Source: Algoriphagus sp. TR-M9
GTDB taxonomy: Bacteria > Bacteroidota > Bacteroidia > Cytophagales > Cyclobacteriaceae
DNA length: 64,000 bases
NCBI RefSeq assembly: GCF_027594545.1
Contig: NZ_CP115160.1
Span: 464,501 to 528,500, forward strand
Direction of reading: 5' to 3'
The notes under the pieces were generated by a model. The model did no database searches and was not told the DNA's origin. It was given only the letters and a program-made list of their open reading frames with translations. Below are positions 26,827 through 34,718 of the stretch, piece after piece; positions within the stretch are counted from its first letter, which is position 1, and the number at the start of each line of letters is the position of its first letter. A program made the translations under genes and the position numbers.

Positions 26827-27696
26827 ATGACTAGTTTTTTTGTACCCATATTCCATTCCTTGGGATCTTTCGGAAACGAGAAGGTTCTCATTGGCCTGCT
26901 GGTGGTGACACCTGAAAAGGTTTGGTATGCCTATTCCCAGAAAAAACTCAAATTAGTAAAGCAGGTTCTTGGTGCAGCTTCTTATGAACTTGCTAAAGCT
27001 ACCCTTTCCCAGATTGGTGAAAAAGTAAATACCCAAAACAAAAAATCACCATCCTATTCAGGTTTGGTGGATTTTCAGAATCCAGTATTTGGAAAAGACT
27101 ATTTTGAGTATCTGAAAAAATACGCCAATAACTCGCTATTATTTGACACAGCTCAGGAACTCAATTTTGAAATCAATGAGGAATCATTTCAGAAATTATA
27201 TCAAAACTGGGTAGGGGATACTGAGCTTACTAATGTTAATCCTAAACCAAATTTTCATACCCACATCCAAAGTCTTCTGAAAAAATATCCTATAAAGGAT
27301 AAAGCAGATCTAGGATTGAAATTGGACCCTTATCAGCTCCCTGGGCTGAATGGTGATACTTTTATAAATCTAATTGCGCAAAACGGGGCAGTGATGGCTA
27401 TGGAAACAGTGGACTTTACCAGTTCTATGACAAACATCCGCTTGACGCTTAATTCATTCGAAATACTGGTTGTAGCTTTGAAGGGCTATAGTGAAGCGAA
27501 AGGTCTCAAATCAGGGAAGTTCAAATTGATGCTCAAAAAGCCTAATCCCGGTTCAGAGCAGGAAAACCTTTTAAACCTCTTCTACACTCAGAAAAAAGGA
27601 TTATATACACTAATGGATGAGCAAGAAATCGGCAACGTAATTGAAGAACTCCATCAGGAGGAATATCAAAAGTTTTCTATCGCTTTAAAGCAATAA
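26827..27696 (+). CDS. DUF3037-like protein, partner of the HipA-like kinase
   Basis: A 289-aa protein starting right after the kinase remnant. Its opening (FFVPIFHSLGSFGNEKVLIGLLVV) resembles the start of DUF3037 proteins, which often sit beside HipA_2 kinases, but it is much longer than the usual about 130 aa. The middle and C-terminal parts are unrecognised. Function is unknown. It may be an orphan left after loss of its kinase. The call rests on the pairing and a short N-terminal resemblance. Confidence 0.45.
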   Translation: MTSFFVPIFHSLGSFGNEKVLIGLLVVTPEKVWYAYSQKKLKLVKQVLGAASYELAKATLSQIGEKVNTQNKKSPSYSGLVDFQNPVFGKDYFEYLKKYANNSLLFDTAQELNFEINEESFQKLYQNWVGDTELTNVNPKPNFHTHIQSLLKKYPIKDKADLGLKLDPYQLPGLNGDTFINLIAQNGAVMAMETVDFTSSMTNIRLTLNSFEILVVALKGYSEAKGLKSGKFKLMLKKPNPGSEQENLLNLFYTQKKGLYTLMDEQEIGNVIEELHQEEYQKFSIALKQ

Positions 27697-27733
27697 TCAA
27701 GTAAGTACCTGCCTTTTTTCTTCCCCATTGAAT

Positions 27734-28033
27734 TTACCCTGCCGATAGCTTCGCCGATGCTTGGTATAGAAATGGGGGAATAGGCTCATTCAGTTCCCAA
27801 GTAATACTCATGGGCTTAGCACCATAATGATCCTGAAGATTACCTTCGCCTATAAACACATATCCCATGGTGTTTTTATATTGGTTTTGCCTCTCTTCAC
27901 GGACGAAAAGTAAGATTCGCTTTCCATTAGCTTTATGCTGAACATAACTCAGTCCTTTTCCAGAGTCTGGACGTGCAGAATTCTGAGACTGCCAGTGAAA
28001 AAGTGATTCATTCAATGCATAGTCCTCATACAT
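27734..28033 (-). pseudogene. DUF3427 C-terminal remnant of a helicase
   Basis: The 99 codons match the C-terminal end of DUF3427, normally the tail of large PLD-nuclease/DEAD-box helicase proteins of defence islands: YEDYALNESLFHWQSQNSA, then GKRILLFVREERQN and PMSITWELNEPIP. The helicase, the PLD domain and most of DUF3427 are missing. The sequence upstream (28034-28210) shows no continuation. It converges with the DUF3037-like gene. I treat it as a remnant, although expression from its ATG cannot be excluded. Confidence 0.65.
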
Positions 28034-28218
28034 GGTTGTAGGTGAGTAGTGTTCATCTGATTTCTACCTAAAGGGTAATACCTTGTTAATCAATGAAGAA
28101 TTGTCCAATTTTGGAATTGATTCCAAAGGCATAATTATCTTAGTCAGAATTCCTGTAGGTAATTTCCGGACAGATTTTAATTGGCCCGACTTTGTAGAAT
28201 AATCGTAATTTGAATAGT

Positions 28219-28566
28219 ATGGAAAGAATTAAGCACATAGATCTCAGCGGATTGGATTCCCTTAAATCGAGATCCGCTGTCCGTTCATTTTTCCAGAATT
28301 CCGGGAATGTGGAAACGATAATAGTTGACTTTGCTAAGGTTGAGTTTCTTTCTCGCACAGCAGCACATGAAGTACTACTGGTTCAAAATAGTCTTGCATC
28401 TAAAGGTGTGGATATTTCATTTCTCAATGTAGGGGGCCAGGTAAATGATATGCTGGAATTGGTGAAAAAATCATTAGGAAAAGAAAAACAAGCTGGTTTC
28501 CGTTTTGTAAAATGGCTGAACTTCGAGGATGAGAAAAAATATGAAGATTACCTGCTTCAGATATAA
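28219..28566 (+). CDS. STAS-like protein (DUF4325-like)
   Basis: A 115-aa protein with a STAS-like alpha/beta pattern: an initial strand and helix with SLKSRSAVRSFFQ, the strand TIIVDFAKVEFLSRTAAHE, then LVQNSLASKGVDISFLNVG. The D-F-x-x-V-E-F-x-S-R-x-x-A-x-E pattern is characteristic of the STAS-like DUF4325 family, which accompanies histidine-kinase-like proteins and regulatory pairs. No such partner is adjacent. I use the ATG at 28219, not the TTG at 28210. A terminator follows at 28593. Confidence 0.6.
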   Translation: MERIKHIDLSGLDSLKSRSAVRSFFQNSGNVETIIVDFAKVEFLSRTAAHEVLLVQNSLASKGVDISFLNVGGQVNDMLELVKKSLGKEKQAGFRFVKWLNFEDEKKYEDYLLQI

Positions 28567-28592
28567 AGAAAAAGCAGCTTCTAAAAATTCTA

Positions 28593-28623
28593 AAAGCGCA
28601 ATCGTAAGATTAGCGCTTTTTTT
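28593..28623 (+). terminator. Terminator after STAS-like gene
   Basis: AAAGCGC (28593-28599) pairs with GCGCTTT (28613-28619), extended by AAT/ATT inside, and is followed by T residues. The A-run on the left makes it work in both directions. Confidence 0.75.
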
Positions 28624-28949
28624 ATGGCTCAGAACTTAAGGTGCCTTTACTAGAATTTAAGCTACCTCAACCTAATCCTCCTTTAGAGTCTGTCCCGATT
28701 ACTTCTAGAAGAGGGAATTTGATCCGTATGAAAAAATAAAAATTTCTCCATTAAGCGCAATCATCTATGGGAATAACGCATTTTTAACCTTTTCATTCCA
28801 CGTTCAGTAGTGATGGATAAGGTCCAAAAATACCCAGTACACGGTATGTTCTCTTCTAATTTTTTTCTTTTCTTACATGATTCTTTTAGATTTTAGGACA
28901 ACGAATGTCAAATTCCTGAAACCTACTTAAACCTCTTTCATAAAATCAG

Positions 28950-28957
28950 TAATTTTG
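28950..28957 (+). promoter_or_regulatory. -7 element abutting the ImmA/IrrE start
   Basis: TAATTTTG fits TAnnTTTG and ends 6 nt before the ATG at 28964, so the transcript would start at or next to the start codon. This supports the ATG over the TTG at 28955, which falls in the element. No clear -33 box was found. Confidence 0.4.
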
Positions 28958-28963
28958 TCCCTT

Positions 28964-30142
28964 ATGGCAGAAAAAGCATACATCAATCCAGTAGTCCTAC
29001 AATGGGCGAGAAAAACGGCCAAGATGACCGTGGAAGATGCTGCTGCAAAAGTAAGTGTGAAGGTGGAGCGGTATGAGTCTTGGGAGAAAGGAGAGGATTA
29101 TCCTACCATCCGCCAAGCGCAGAAACTTGCCCATGACTTCAGAAGACCCTTTGCTTTATTTTTCTTCCCTAAAGTGCCCAGAGACTTTCAGCCATTACAA
29201 GACTTTAGAAAAGCTGGATCTATAGAACTTGGGACGGCATCTACATTCATTATCCGGGAAATTCGTCAAAAACAAGCCTGGATTTCAGAACTCAATCAGG
29301 AGAGTGGTGAAAAACCATTACCTTTTGTAGGAACGTTTTCAATCAAGGACAAACCTGAACAAGTCGCTGCAGATATATTGAGTACGTTAGCGATTGATCC
29401 ATCACAGTATAAAAAAAGCAATATCATAAACGAGTGGATTCTGGCAGCAGAAGCCCAGGGTATATTCGTATCACGAAGCAGCTTTATTCATTCTAGACTT
29501 ACGCTGGATAGCGAAGAACTCCAGGGATTTGCCATCGCAGATCCTTATGCCCCTTTTGTCTTTGTCAATTCAGATGATTGGAATGCTCCACAGCTCTTCA
29601 CCTTAGTGCACGAGCTTGCACATATATGGATAGCCGAAACTGGAATATCAAATGAGGTGGAATCAGCTATAATAGGGGATAGGAATAAATTTCACCCTGT
29701 TGAGCTCTTTTGCAATGAGGTAGCCGCATCAGCTTTGATGCCAAAGCATGTAATTACTCAAGCGTTGGAAAACGGCTTTGGTTACAGCTATGCAGAAGTA
29801 TATGCCCTGGCTAAAAAATTTGGAGTTAGTTCCTATGCACTCCTCGTGAGACTTTACCGAATCGGTATGCTTGCTTTGCCTCAATATACTATGCTAAAGA
29901 AACAGGCAGATATAGGCTTTCAGGAATTTTTGCAAAAGGAAGAAGTTCGAAAAGCCAAGCAAAAGGAAAGTGAAGGAGGACCAAATCCTTACTTACTTAA
30001 GTTGAATAAAAACAGCAGACTCTTTACCCAGACTGTTTTGGATGCTTTTCGAGGAGGGGTGATAGAGCCTACCCATGCCAGTAATTTGCTGAATGTTCAC
30101 GTAAATAAATTCCCTAAACTAGAATCCTTGATTTACGGATGA
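28964..30142 (+). CDS. XRE-ImmA/IrrE family regulator-metallopeptidase (antitoxin-like)
   Basis: A 392-aa protein with an N-terminal Cro/C1-type helix-turn-helix (about 8-65; MTVEDAAAKVSVKVERYESW) and an ImmA/IrrE (M78) metallopeptidase domain whose zinc motif is in LVHELAHIWI, with the third ligand in the FCNEVAAS region. The four-base overlap (ATGA) with a downstream PIN-domain gene is a known arrangement of COG2856-type antitoxin/regulator with a DUF4411 PIN toxin. It probably represses the operon and neutralises or licenses the toxin. Confidence 0.85.
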   Translation: MAEKAYINPVVLQWARKTAKMTVEDAAAKVSVKVERYESWEKGEDYPTIRQAQKLAHDFRRPFALFFFPKVPRDFQPLQDFRKAGSIELGTASTFIIREIRQKQAWISELNQESGEKPLPFVGTFSIKDKPEQVAADILSTLAIDPSQYKKSNIINEWILAAEAQGIFVSRSSFIHSRLTLDSEELQGFAIADPYAPFVFVNSDDWNAPQLFTLVHELAHIWIAETGISNEVESAIIGDRNKFHPVELFCNEVAASALMPKHVITQALENGFGYSYAEVYALAKKFGVSSYALLVRLYRIGMLALPQYTMLKKQADIGFQEFLQKEEVRKAKQKESEGGPNPYLLKLNKNSRLFTQTVLDAFRGGVIEPTHASNLLNVHVNKFPKLESLIYG

Positions 30143-30642
30143 GTGGGCAGGCAACATATTGCCTGGACGCCAACGTCCTGATCCAAAGTTGGCAGAAATA
30201 TTACAACCCAAGGCTATGTCCAGATTACTGGACTTTGCTTAGCGAGCTAGGCGTACAGGGTAGAGTTTTTATGCCGGAAGAAGTGCAGAAGGAGATCCTC
30301 CGCACAGAGGATGACCTGTCGGCTTGGCTGAAATCCAGTAACATACCGGTTAAATCAATTGATGGGAAAGTGGCAGAGTGCTTAGGGGCTATGTATGCAG
30401 CTGATGAGAGACACCTGACGCTTGTAGATAATACTAAAGGTCGTTCTCTAGCAGATCCATGGGTAATCGCCCATGCCATGGCGGAGAATGCAGCAGTTGT
30501 CACCAAGGAAGAGAAAGTAACTGCAGCCAATGCCAAGCGTATCAAAATCCCCAATGTATGTGATAAAATGGGAGTTCGTTGGATTAATGATTTTGAGTTT
30601 TTGGAAGAGTTGGGAGTGAGGTTTGGATGCTCGCTAACTTGA
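30139..30642 (+). CDS. PIN-domain toxin (DUF4411)
   Basis: A 167-aa PIN-fold nuclease-like protein. Acidic metal ligands are visible in YCLDANVLIQSW (Asp9), in VQKEILRTEDDL and in LADPWVIAHA, as in DUF4411 proteins. PIN toxins cleave RNA, often tRNA. It is translationally coupled to the XRE-ImmA gene, forming a toxin-antitoxin-like pair. Nothing suggests truncation. Confidence 0.85.
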   Translation: MSGQATYCLDANVLIQSWQKYYNPRLCPDYWTLLSELGVQGRVFMPEEVQKEILRTEDDLSAWLKSSNIPVKSIDGKVAECLGAMYAADERHLTLVDNTKGRSLADPWVIAHAMAENAAVVTKEEKVTAANAKRIKIPNVCDKMGVRWINDFEFLEELGVRFGCSLT

Positions 30643-30715
30643 AAGGAATGAATAATAAAATCGCTTAGGTATAATAGGGTTTACTTCTGTTGCTTTCATA
30701 ATCATTGGGTTTAAC

Positions 30716-31327
30716 TTAATAGGGTACTTTTTTTAGCTGTTCCAAAATCGCCGGCCTAAGATCATCTATTAACTGAAATTTTTCATTGGTAAGGAAACCT
30801 ACAGTCAGGTCTGTGGTGTCAAAACCCTGAGTTTCGTAGAAGAGTATGATGGCCTTTAAGGCTGCTTCAGAATGCGAGGCGGCTCCCCAGGTCAAATTCA
30901 CCTCACGGAATACCAACTTGCGGTTTTGGAATTCCTGCACCATAACCCTTCCACCAAAATGCGCTCTGATGGAATCTACCCTATCCTCTGTTCCCAGGGA
31001 CACCAGCACAGAATTGCTCACCGGATCAAAAGTCCCATAGTTCAGATTGATCCATTCCATCAACCTTATAGCTGATTCCACTCCGTCTTTTGGACTTTTA
31101 AACCATTCCGGCCAATCCAGACTTTCAAAATCGTACCGGCACAGAATTCCTTTAAGTTGACTTAGGTTTAGGAAATAAGGCTTTGCCGGATTGTCATATT
31201 CATGCTTCATGATAGACAGCAGGAATTCTTCATTATGCCCGAGAAGTTCCAGGTATTCATTATCCTGATCCAATTCGCCTATCAGCCAATTTTCAGGAAG
31301 AGGGTGGGGTAGATGGTTTAAGAACAT
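30716..31327 (-). CDS. Hypothetical protein, 203 aa
   Basis: Not recognised. A soluble acidic protein without signal or membrane segments. A C-terminal half that looks alpha/beta (SVLVSLGTEDRVDSIRAHFG, FREVNLTWGAASHSEAAL) follows a helical N-terminal half. It is a lone minus-strand gene between two toxin-antitoxin-like modules. Codon use and frame integrity support a real gene. Confidence 0.55.
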   Translation of the reverse strand: MFLNHLPHPLPENWLIGELDQDNEYLELLGHNEEFLLSIMKHEYDNPAKPYFLNLSQLKGILCRYDFESLDWPEWFKSPKDGVESAIRLMEWINLNYGTFDPVSNSVLVSLGTEDRVDSIRAHFGGRVMVQEFQNRKLVFREVNLTWGAASHSEAALKAIILFYETQGFDTTDLTVGFLTNEKFQLIDDLRPAILEQLKKVPY

Positions 31328-31388
31328 AAGTTTTTGTTATTTTTAGTATCAGATGAAGCTATCTTAAGATAAGAAATAAGTATCAAAA

Positions 31389-31406
31389 TGTTTACAATAG
31401 TAAACA
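31389..31406 (+). promoter_or_regulatory. Operator for the controller-like regulator
   Basis: A perfect inverted repeat TGTTTAC-AATA-GTAAACA ends 6 nt before the regulator's ATG. A second palindrome, ATCTTAAGAT, is at 31361-31370. Both positions suit autoregulation by the encoded XRE protein. Confidence 0.6.
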
Positions 31407-31412
31407 AATTAT

Positions 31413-31622
31413 ATGGACATAAAGGAGGCCTTTGGCCAAAAAGTGAAGCTGTTAAGAAAAGCTAAAGAGCTCTCGCAGGAGGACTTAGCTGATAAATCAG
31501 GATTAAATAGACCTTATATTTCTGCCATAGAGCAGGGGAAGCGGAATGTATCACTAGAGGTAATAGAGAAGCTGGCCGAAGCGCTGGATATAGAGATAAA
31601 GGAGTTCTTTGAAGAAAAATAA
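31413..31622 (+). CDS. Small XRE-family regulator, controller-like
   Basis: A 69-aa helix-turn-helix protein consisting only of a Cro/C1 domain (VKLLRKAKELSQEDLADKSG, then NRPYISAIEQGKRNVSLEVI). Its size and the GKRNVSLE segment resemble the controller (C) proteins of restriction-modification systems. It overlaps the Vsr endonuclease gene by 14 bp and likely controls it through the inverted repeat just upstream. It is similar to the regulator at 34502 (about 50% identical by eye). Confidence 0.8.
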   Translation: MDIKEAFGQKVKLLRKAKELSQEDLADKSGLNRPYISAIEQGKRNVSLEVIEKLAEALDIEIKEFFEEK

Positions 31623-32079
31623 ACCCTACATACGCCCCAAGACAGCAGTTCCCAGATTTTCTGAGGAGAATGGCTTCTATACAACGGAAGCCCGTTCCTT
31701 CAACATGTCCAGAATCCGATCAAAGGGAACCAAACCGGAGAAGCTACTGAAGAAAGCACTTTGGCAAGCAGGAGTGAGATATAAAAGCCCAAAGCATAAA
31801 CTTCCCGGCAAACCCGACATCAGCCTGAAGAAATACCAGCTCGTCATTTTCGTGGACGGTACCTTCTGGCATGGGTACAACTGGGAAGAGAGAAAACATA
31901 CCATCAAGTCCAACCGGGAGTTCTGGATCGCCAAGATCGAGCGGAATATGGAGCGGGATCAGGAAATCAACGCCTACTATCAAGCCAAAGGCTGGACAGT
32001 GTTGAGGTTTTGGGATTTTGATGTGAAGGGGGGAGCCTGTATCAAAAGGATATTGGATCTATTGGATTTCTTTTTATGA
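31609..32079 (+). CDS. Very-short-patch-repair (Vsr) family endonuclease, zinc-ligand-less
   Basis: A 156-aa protein starting at a TTG inside the upstream regulator gene. It follows Vsr throughout: MSRIRSKGTKPEKLL, the catalytic Asp in LPGKPDISLKK, FVDGTFWHG with the catalytic His, then ERNMERDQE and GWTVLRFWDF. The four zinc ligands of E. coli Vsr (three Cys and one His) are replaced by Thr, Tyr, Trp and Phe, so the structural zinc is lost. Classical Vsr nicks at T:G mismatches from deaminated 5-methylcytosine beside a cytosine methylase, but no methylase gene is present here. This subfamily may be a defence nuclease instead. Confidence 0.8.
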   Translation: MKKNKPYIRPKTAVPRFSEENGFYTTEARSFNMSRIRSKGTKPEKLLKKALWQAGVRYKSPKHKLPGKPDISLKKYQLVIFVDGTFWHGYNWEERKHTIKSNREFWIAKIERNMERDQEINAYYQAKGWTVLRFWDFDVKGGACIKRILDLLDFFL

Positions 32080-32507
32080 ATTGATTATGCAGTTTCCATC
32101 CTAATCAAGTTGACTAGAGCAACAAGGGAACAACAAGGGCACAACACCAGAGCAACGTCTTAATTCAATTCGAAATCCATCGAGGCAAAATGGTGAAAAT
32201 AGAATTGTCTGCAAAAGTCAATCTGGACCATATAAGTTTAACAGTCAATCTTTTGTGCCTTTTAATATTAAGGGTTTAAAAAGGTAGAATATTAGGTTTA
32301 TTTTTATCAAATTTTTACTTTTGAAATATCAATCCCCTGCACGCCTCTGTTTACATGCGCATCTTGTAGGGCTTTTTTTTGACTAAGCTTTATCTTTTTA
32401 AAAAGGAAATACGGAAAACCACCTATTCCTATTCGGAAAAATTTCTGACTTTTGAATCAATGAATGGGTACTTTAACATCCATGCTGACTAACTAGCTAG
32501 TGACACA
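32080..32507. other. Intergenic region, no gene seen
   Basis: The sequence is A/T-rich with an imperfect purine-rich tandem (agcaacaagggaacaacaag near 32118) and a palindromic ctaactagctag near 32487 just before the DUF3800 gene. No coding frame or terminator could be supported. Confidence 0.45.
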
Positions 32508-33242
32508 ATGAAATATTACCTCTTTATAGACGAAAGTGGAGATCATGGCTTGACTAGCCTAAATCCTGATTTCCCAGTATTTCTTCTCTGTGGAGTGTTA
32601 GTTTCCGAGGTAGATTACCATCAAATACGAGATGAATTTAATATTATTAAATCTACACTTTGGGGACAGAAGGAGGTGATTTTTCATAGTAGGGATATCC
32701 GAAAGTGTGATAAGGAATTTGCTATTCTCTTTGACCTTGAAAAGAAAAAGTGGTTTTACGATAAGCTAAACAAGGTAATTGCTGAACAACCCTATACGAT
32801 CATCGCTTCTGCAATTCGAAAGATAGAATATATCCAAAGGTTTGGTAAACTCTCAAACGATGTGTATGAATTGGCTCTCTCTTTCATCATTGAGAGATCG
32901 GTCTTCTACCTAGATAGTTTAGGGATGAAGAATAGTGAATTGGAAATCATTATTGAGAAAAGAGGAAAAAAGGAAGACAAACGATTGGAAGAGCATTTTC
33001 AGCGTCTGTTGTCCAGAGGAACAGGATATGTGTCGGAAGAGAGGCTCAAGGCTTATGGAGTTCGTATCTTCTTTAAATCCAAAAAGGAGAATATCAATGG
33101 TCTTCAATTGGCGGACCTAGCTGCATACCCATCTGCCAGGCATGTTATTGAGCCAAATAGAGCAAACCCAGCTTTTGATTTAATCTATCCTAAGTTTTAC
33201 CGGCAAAATGGAAAAGTGTATGGACTTAAAATTTATCCTTAA
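32508..33242 (+). CDS. DUF3800 domain protein
   Basis: A 244-aa protein with the DUF3800 hallmarks: the N-terminal LFIDESGDHGL (catalytic-type Asp in an RNase H-like fold) and the C-terminal GLQLADLAAYPSARH. DUF3800 proteins are predicted nucleases or nucleic-acid-processing proteins found in accessory and defence regions, and are linked in many genomes to conserved structured RNAs. Here such an RNA candidate starts two bases after the stop, so the protein and RNA may form one unit. Confidence 0.85.
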   Translation: MKYYLFIDESGDHGLTSLNPDFPVFLLCGVLVSEVDYHQIRDEFNIIKSTLWGQKEVIFHSRDIRKCDKEFAILFDLEKKKWFYDKLNKVIAEQPYTIIASAIRKIEYIQRFGKLSNDVYELALSFIIERSVFYLDSLGMKNSELEIIIEKRGKKEDKRLEEHFQRLLSRGTGYVSEERLKAYGVRIFFKSKKENINGLQLADLAAYPSARHVIEPNRANPAFDLIYPKFYRQNGKVYGLKIYP

Positions 33243-33244
33243 AA

Positions 33245-33300
33245 AACAAAGAGCCCAACTTACGCTGAGCTCCTTGCCGATCGGGGACACCCCGGTCCAA
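33245..33300 (+). ncRNA. Candidate DUF3800-associated structured RNA
   Basis: Directly after the DUF3800 stop lie two compact hairpins. A first stem pairs GAGC (33251-33254) with GCTC (33269-33272). A strong 8-bp stem pairs GATCGGGG (33279-33286) with CCCCGGTC (33290-33297) around an ACA loop. The sequence is far more G/C-rich than its surroundings, and no T-run follows, so it is not an ordinary terminator. Published comparative work describes several DUF3800 RNA motifs beside such genes. Membership here is inferred from position and structure. Confidence 0.6.
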
Positions 33301-33440
33301 ATGTTTGTCAAATATACTACTAATATTTATTACGCAAATTTAAATTATGTGGTTGCATTGGCCTAAAAAGAATAAGTCTTTTAAAGTAGAAGAATAATAT
33401 CAAAAGTCAAACACAAATAGATTTCATATTTTTGGCCTTC

Positions 33441-33623
33441 ATGAATCCAACTACCTACAACCACCAATTCCTGTCTTCCGACCAACCTACCACATGCCCA
33501 CACTGCGGACTCAGGACAGAGATCATCGCAGACCTAAGCCATACCATCAGCCAAACTCAAATTCATCAATGCCCAGATTCAATTTGCGGTTTTGAATTCA
33601 TAGTGACAAATGATATGGAATAG
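33441..33623 (+). CDS. Small zinc-ribbon-like protein
   Basis: A 60-aa protein with two cysteine knuckles, TCPHCGLRTE and HQCPDSICGFEF, suggesting a zinc ribbon. I start at the ATG at 33441, because the TTG at 33432 falls inside a TATTTTTG -7 element (33427-33434). That element is so close to the ATG that the transcript may be leaderless. Function is unknown. Confidence 0.55.
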   Translation: MNPTTYNHQFLSSDQPTTCPHCGLRTEIIADLSHTISQTQIHQCPDSICGFEFIVTNDME

Positions 33624-33765
33624 TAGCATAACATATTAATCGATTAGCAGATTCGCTGTTATCTAGGGCGCGCTGGCAGGACGCAGCAGCGAGCCAGGCG
33701 GCTGGTCTGGGGGGGGGGAAGCTTTGCTGGCGGCTTGACGCAGCCCACAATCCTGGCTCTTCGCT

Positions 33766-33788
33766 AAAATGATCCAAAGGGATCATTT
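33766..33788. terminator. Bidirectional terminator
   Basis: A perfect 10-bp stem AAAATGATCC / GGATCATTTT surrounds AAA, with T residues on the right and A residues on the left. It serves the convergent zinc-ribbon gene and the minus-strand gene at 33855. The preceding 33650-33760 is a G/C-rich repeat-like stretch with a run of ten G (33709-33718). Confidence 0.75.
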
Positions 33789-33854
33789 TTGACGCTCAGC
33801 CCTCCTTTTGGGCTAAGCCAAAAGGACGAGAGAAAATTACCCTGAAAAAAGATT

Positions 33855-34097
33855 TCAAAACGATACTCTCTCTAAAAAATAATCCAACTCTTCTTCTGTA
33901 TCAAAATGAGTAGCGGCCTCTTCGCCAGTTTCAAAAAATAAGATAAGTGCTAGAATATCCTCAAATACCCTGAAAGAATACCCTTCATAGTTATAAATAT
34001 AGAACGCTCTGACATTAGAGCCATCTGACATATATACAGTTTCAATAGTCCTAGAGGGTCTTAGATATTCAGTGTGGGAGTAAATGAAAGTATTCAT
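33855..34097 (-). CDS. Hypothetical small protein, 80 aa
   Basis: Not recognised. An acidic, aromatic-rich soluble protein (EGYSFRVFEDILALILFFET). It lies 11 bp after the preceding minus-strand gene, so the two form an operon. Either could be an antitoxin or immunity-type protein, but nothing in the sequence shows it. Confidence 0.5.
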   Translation of the reverse strand: MNTFIYSHTEYLRPSRTIETVYMSDGSNVRAFYIYNYEGYSFRVFEDILALILFFETGEEAATHFDTEEELDYFLERVSF

Positions 34098-34108
34098 GCT
34101 CTTAAAAA

Positions 34109-34423
34109 CTACACCTCATACCCTTTCACCAAACCCTTCAAAAACTCACCAATCTCCCTGTTATCTGTAGCCTCCTCATTCGTCTCTTCAAACTCCTCAA
34201 ATTCATGCCACTCATGATCTACAGCAGGATTATAAGGCGACGCATGTAGTCGGGAAAGTCCCCAATCATCAGGAACAAAGAACTCCTCAGAGATCAACTT
34301 AGGCAGGAGTAGGGCAGTGGCTTCTTCCACAGGTAGCCTAGAAGGATTAGAAAACACCACAGAGCCAAACTGCTTGTAATTGTCCGCGTCCCGGTAACGG
34401 TAGTTGAGTTTTATGTTTTTCAT
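34109..34423 (-). CDS. Hypothetical small protein, 104 aa
   Basis: Not recognised. It begins at the ATG at 34423 (MKNIKLNYRYRDADNYKQFG) rather than a TTG six bases upstream. The N-terminal half is beta-rich and the C-terminal half very acidic (EWHEFEEFEETNEEATD). It is divergent from the C-protein gene at 34502, with which it shares a 78-bp spacer that holds the C-box. Confidence 0.5.
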   Translation of the reverse strand: MKNIKLNYRYRDADNYKQFGSVVFSNPSRLPVEEATALLLPKLISEEFFVPDDWGLSRLHASPYNPAVDHEWHEFEEFEETNEEATDNREIGEFLKGLVKGYEV

Positions 34424-34452
34424 TCCCAAATATACCCAATTACTATCAATTT

Positions 34453-34483
34453 GTAGACTATAGTCGGTGGTACGATAGTCTAC
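34453..34483 (+). promoter_or_regulatory. C-box-like operator
   Basis: A perfect 9-bp inverted repeat, GTAGACTAT (34453-34461) and ATAGTCTAC (34475-34483), contains the palindrome GACTATAGTC (34456-34465) and the spacer GGTGG. GACTATAGTC half-sites are typical of C-boxes bound by controller proteins of restriction-modification systems such as Esp1396I (recalled). It ends 18 nt before the start of a C-protein-like gene. Confidence 0.75.
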
Positions 34484-34501
34484 ATTTTTTCAGATTGCAG
34501 T

Positions 34502-34711
34502 ATGGACGTCAAGGCGGAATACGGCAAAAAAGTAAGGGAAATAAGGAATAGTAAAAAGGTTTCTCAGGAGAAGTTGGCAGAACTAGCTGATCTGGATAGA
34601 ACCTATGTTTCGGATATAGAAAATGGAAAGCGAAATGTCTCTATAGAGACCATTTATAAAATCGCCAAAGCGCTGGAAACGCGATTAATTGATTTTTTGA
34701 ATATTGATTGA
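34502..34711 (+). CDS. Controller (C) protein-like XRE regulator
   Basis: A 69-aa single-domain helix-turn-helix protein (VREIRNSKKVSQEKLAELAD, then LDRTYVSDIENGKRNVSIET), the pattern of restriction-modification controller proteins. With the C-box 18 nt upstream, it should activate and later repress its own operon, delaying expression of the downstream DUF2075 gene after entry into a new host (family knowledge plus inference). The stop lies 7 nt before the ATG of that gene. Confidence 0.85.
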   Translation: MDVKAEYGKKVREIRNSKKVSQEKLAELADLDRTYVSDIENGKRNVSIETIYKIAKALETRLIDFLNID

Positions 34712-34718
34712 TTTTTTG

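Larger units (their letters stand above)
28567..28963. other. Intergenic region before the ImmA/IrrE-PIN pair
   Basis: This gap holds a terminator at 28593-28623 and, at its far end, the -7 promoter element of the ImmA/IrrE gene. The rest is A/T-rich, includes a 'tctgtcccgattacttc' word related to the dispersed CCTGTCCCG repeats, and shows no gene. Confidence 0.5.

Noticed and set aside
30139..30642. Minus-strand 109-aa frame within the PIN gene
   Set aside because: It is a shadow of the well-supported PIN-domain frame.
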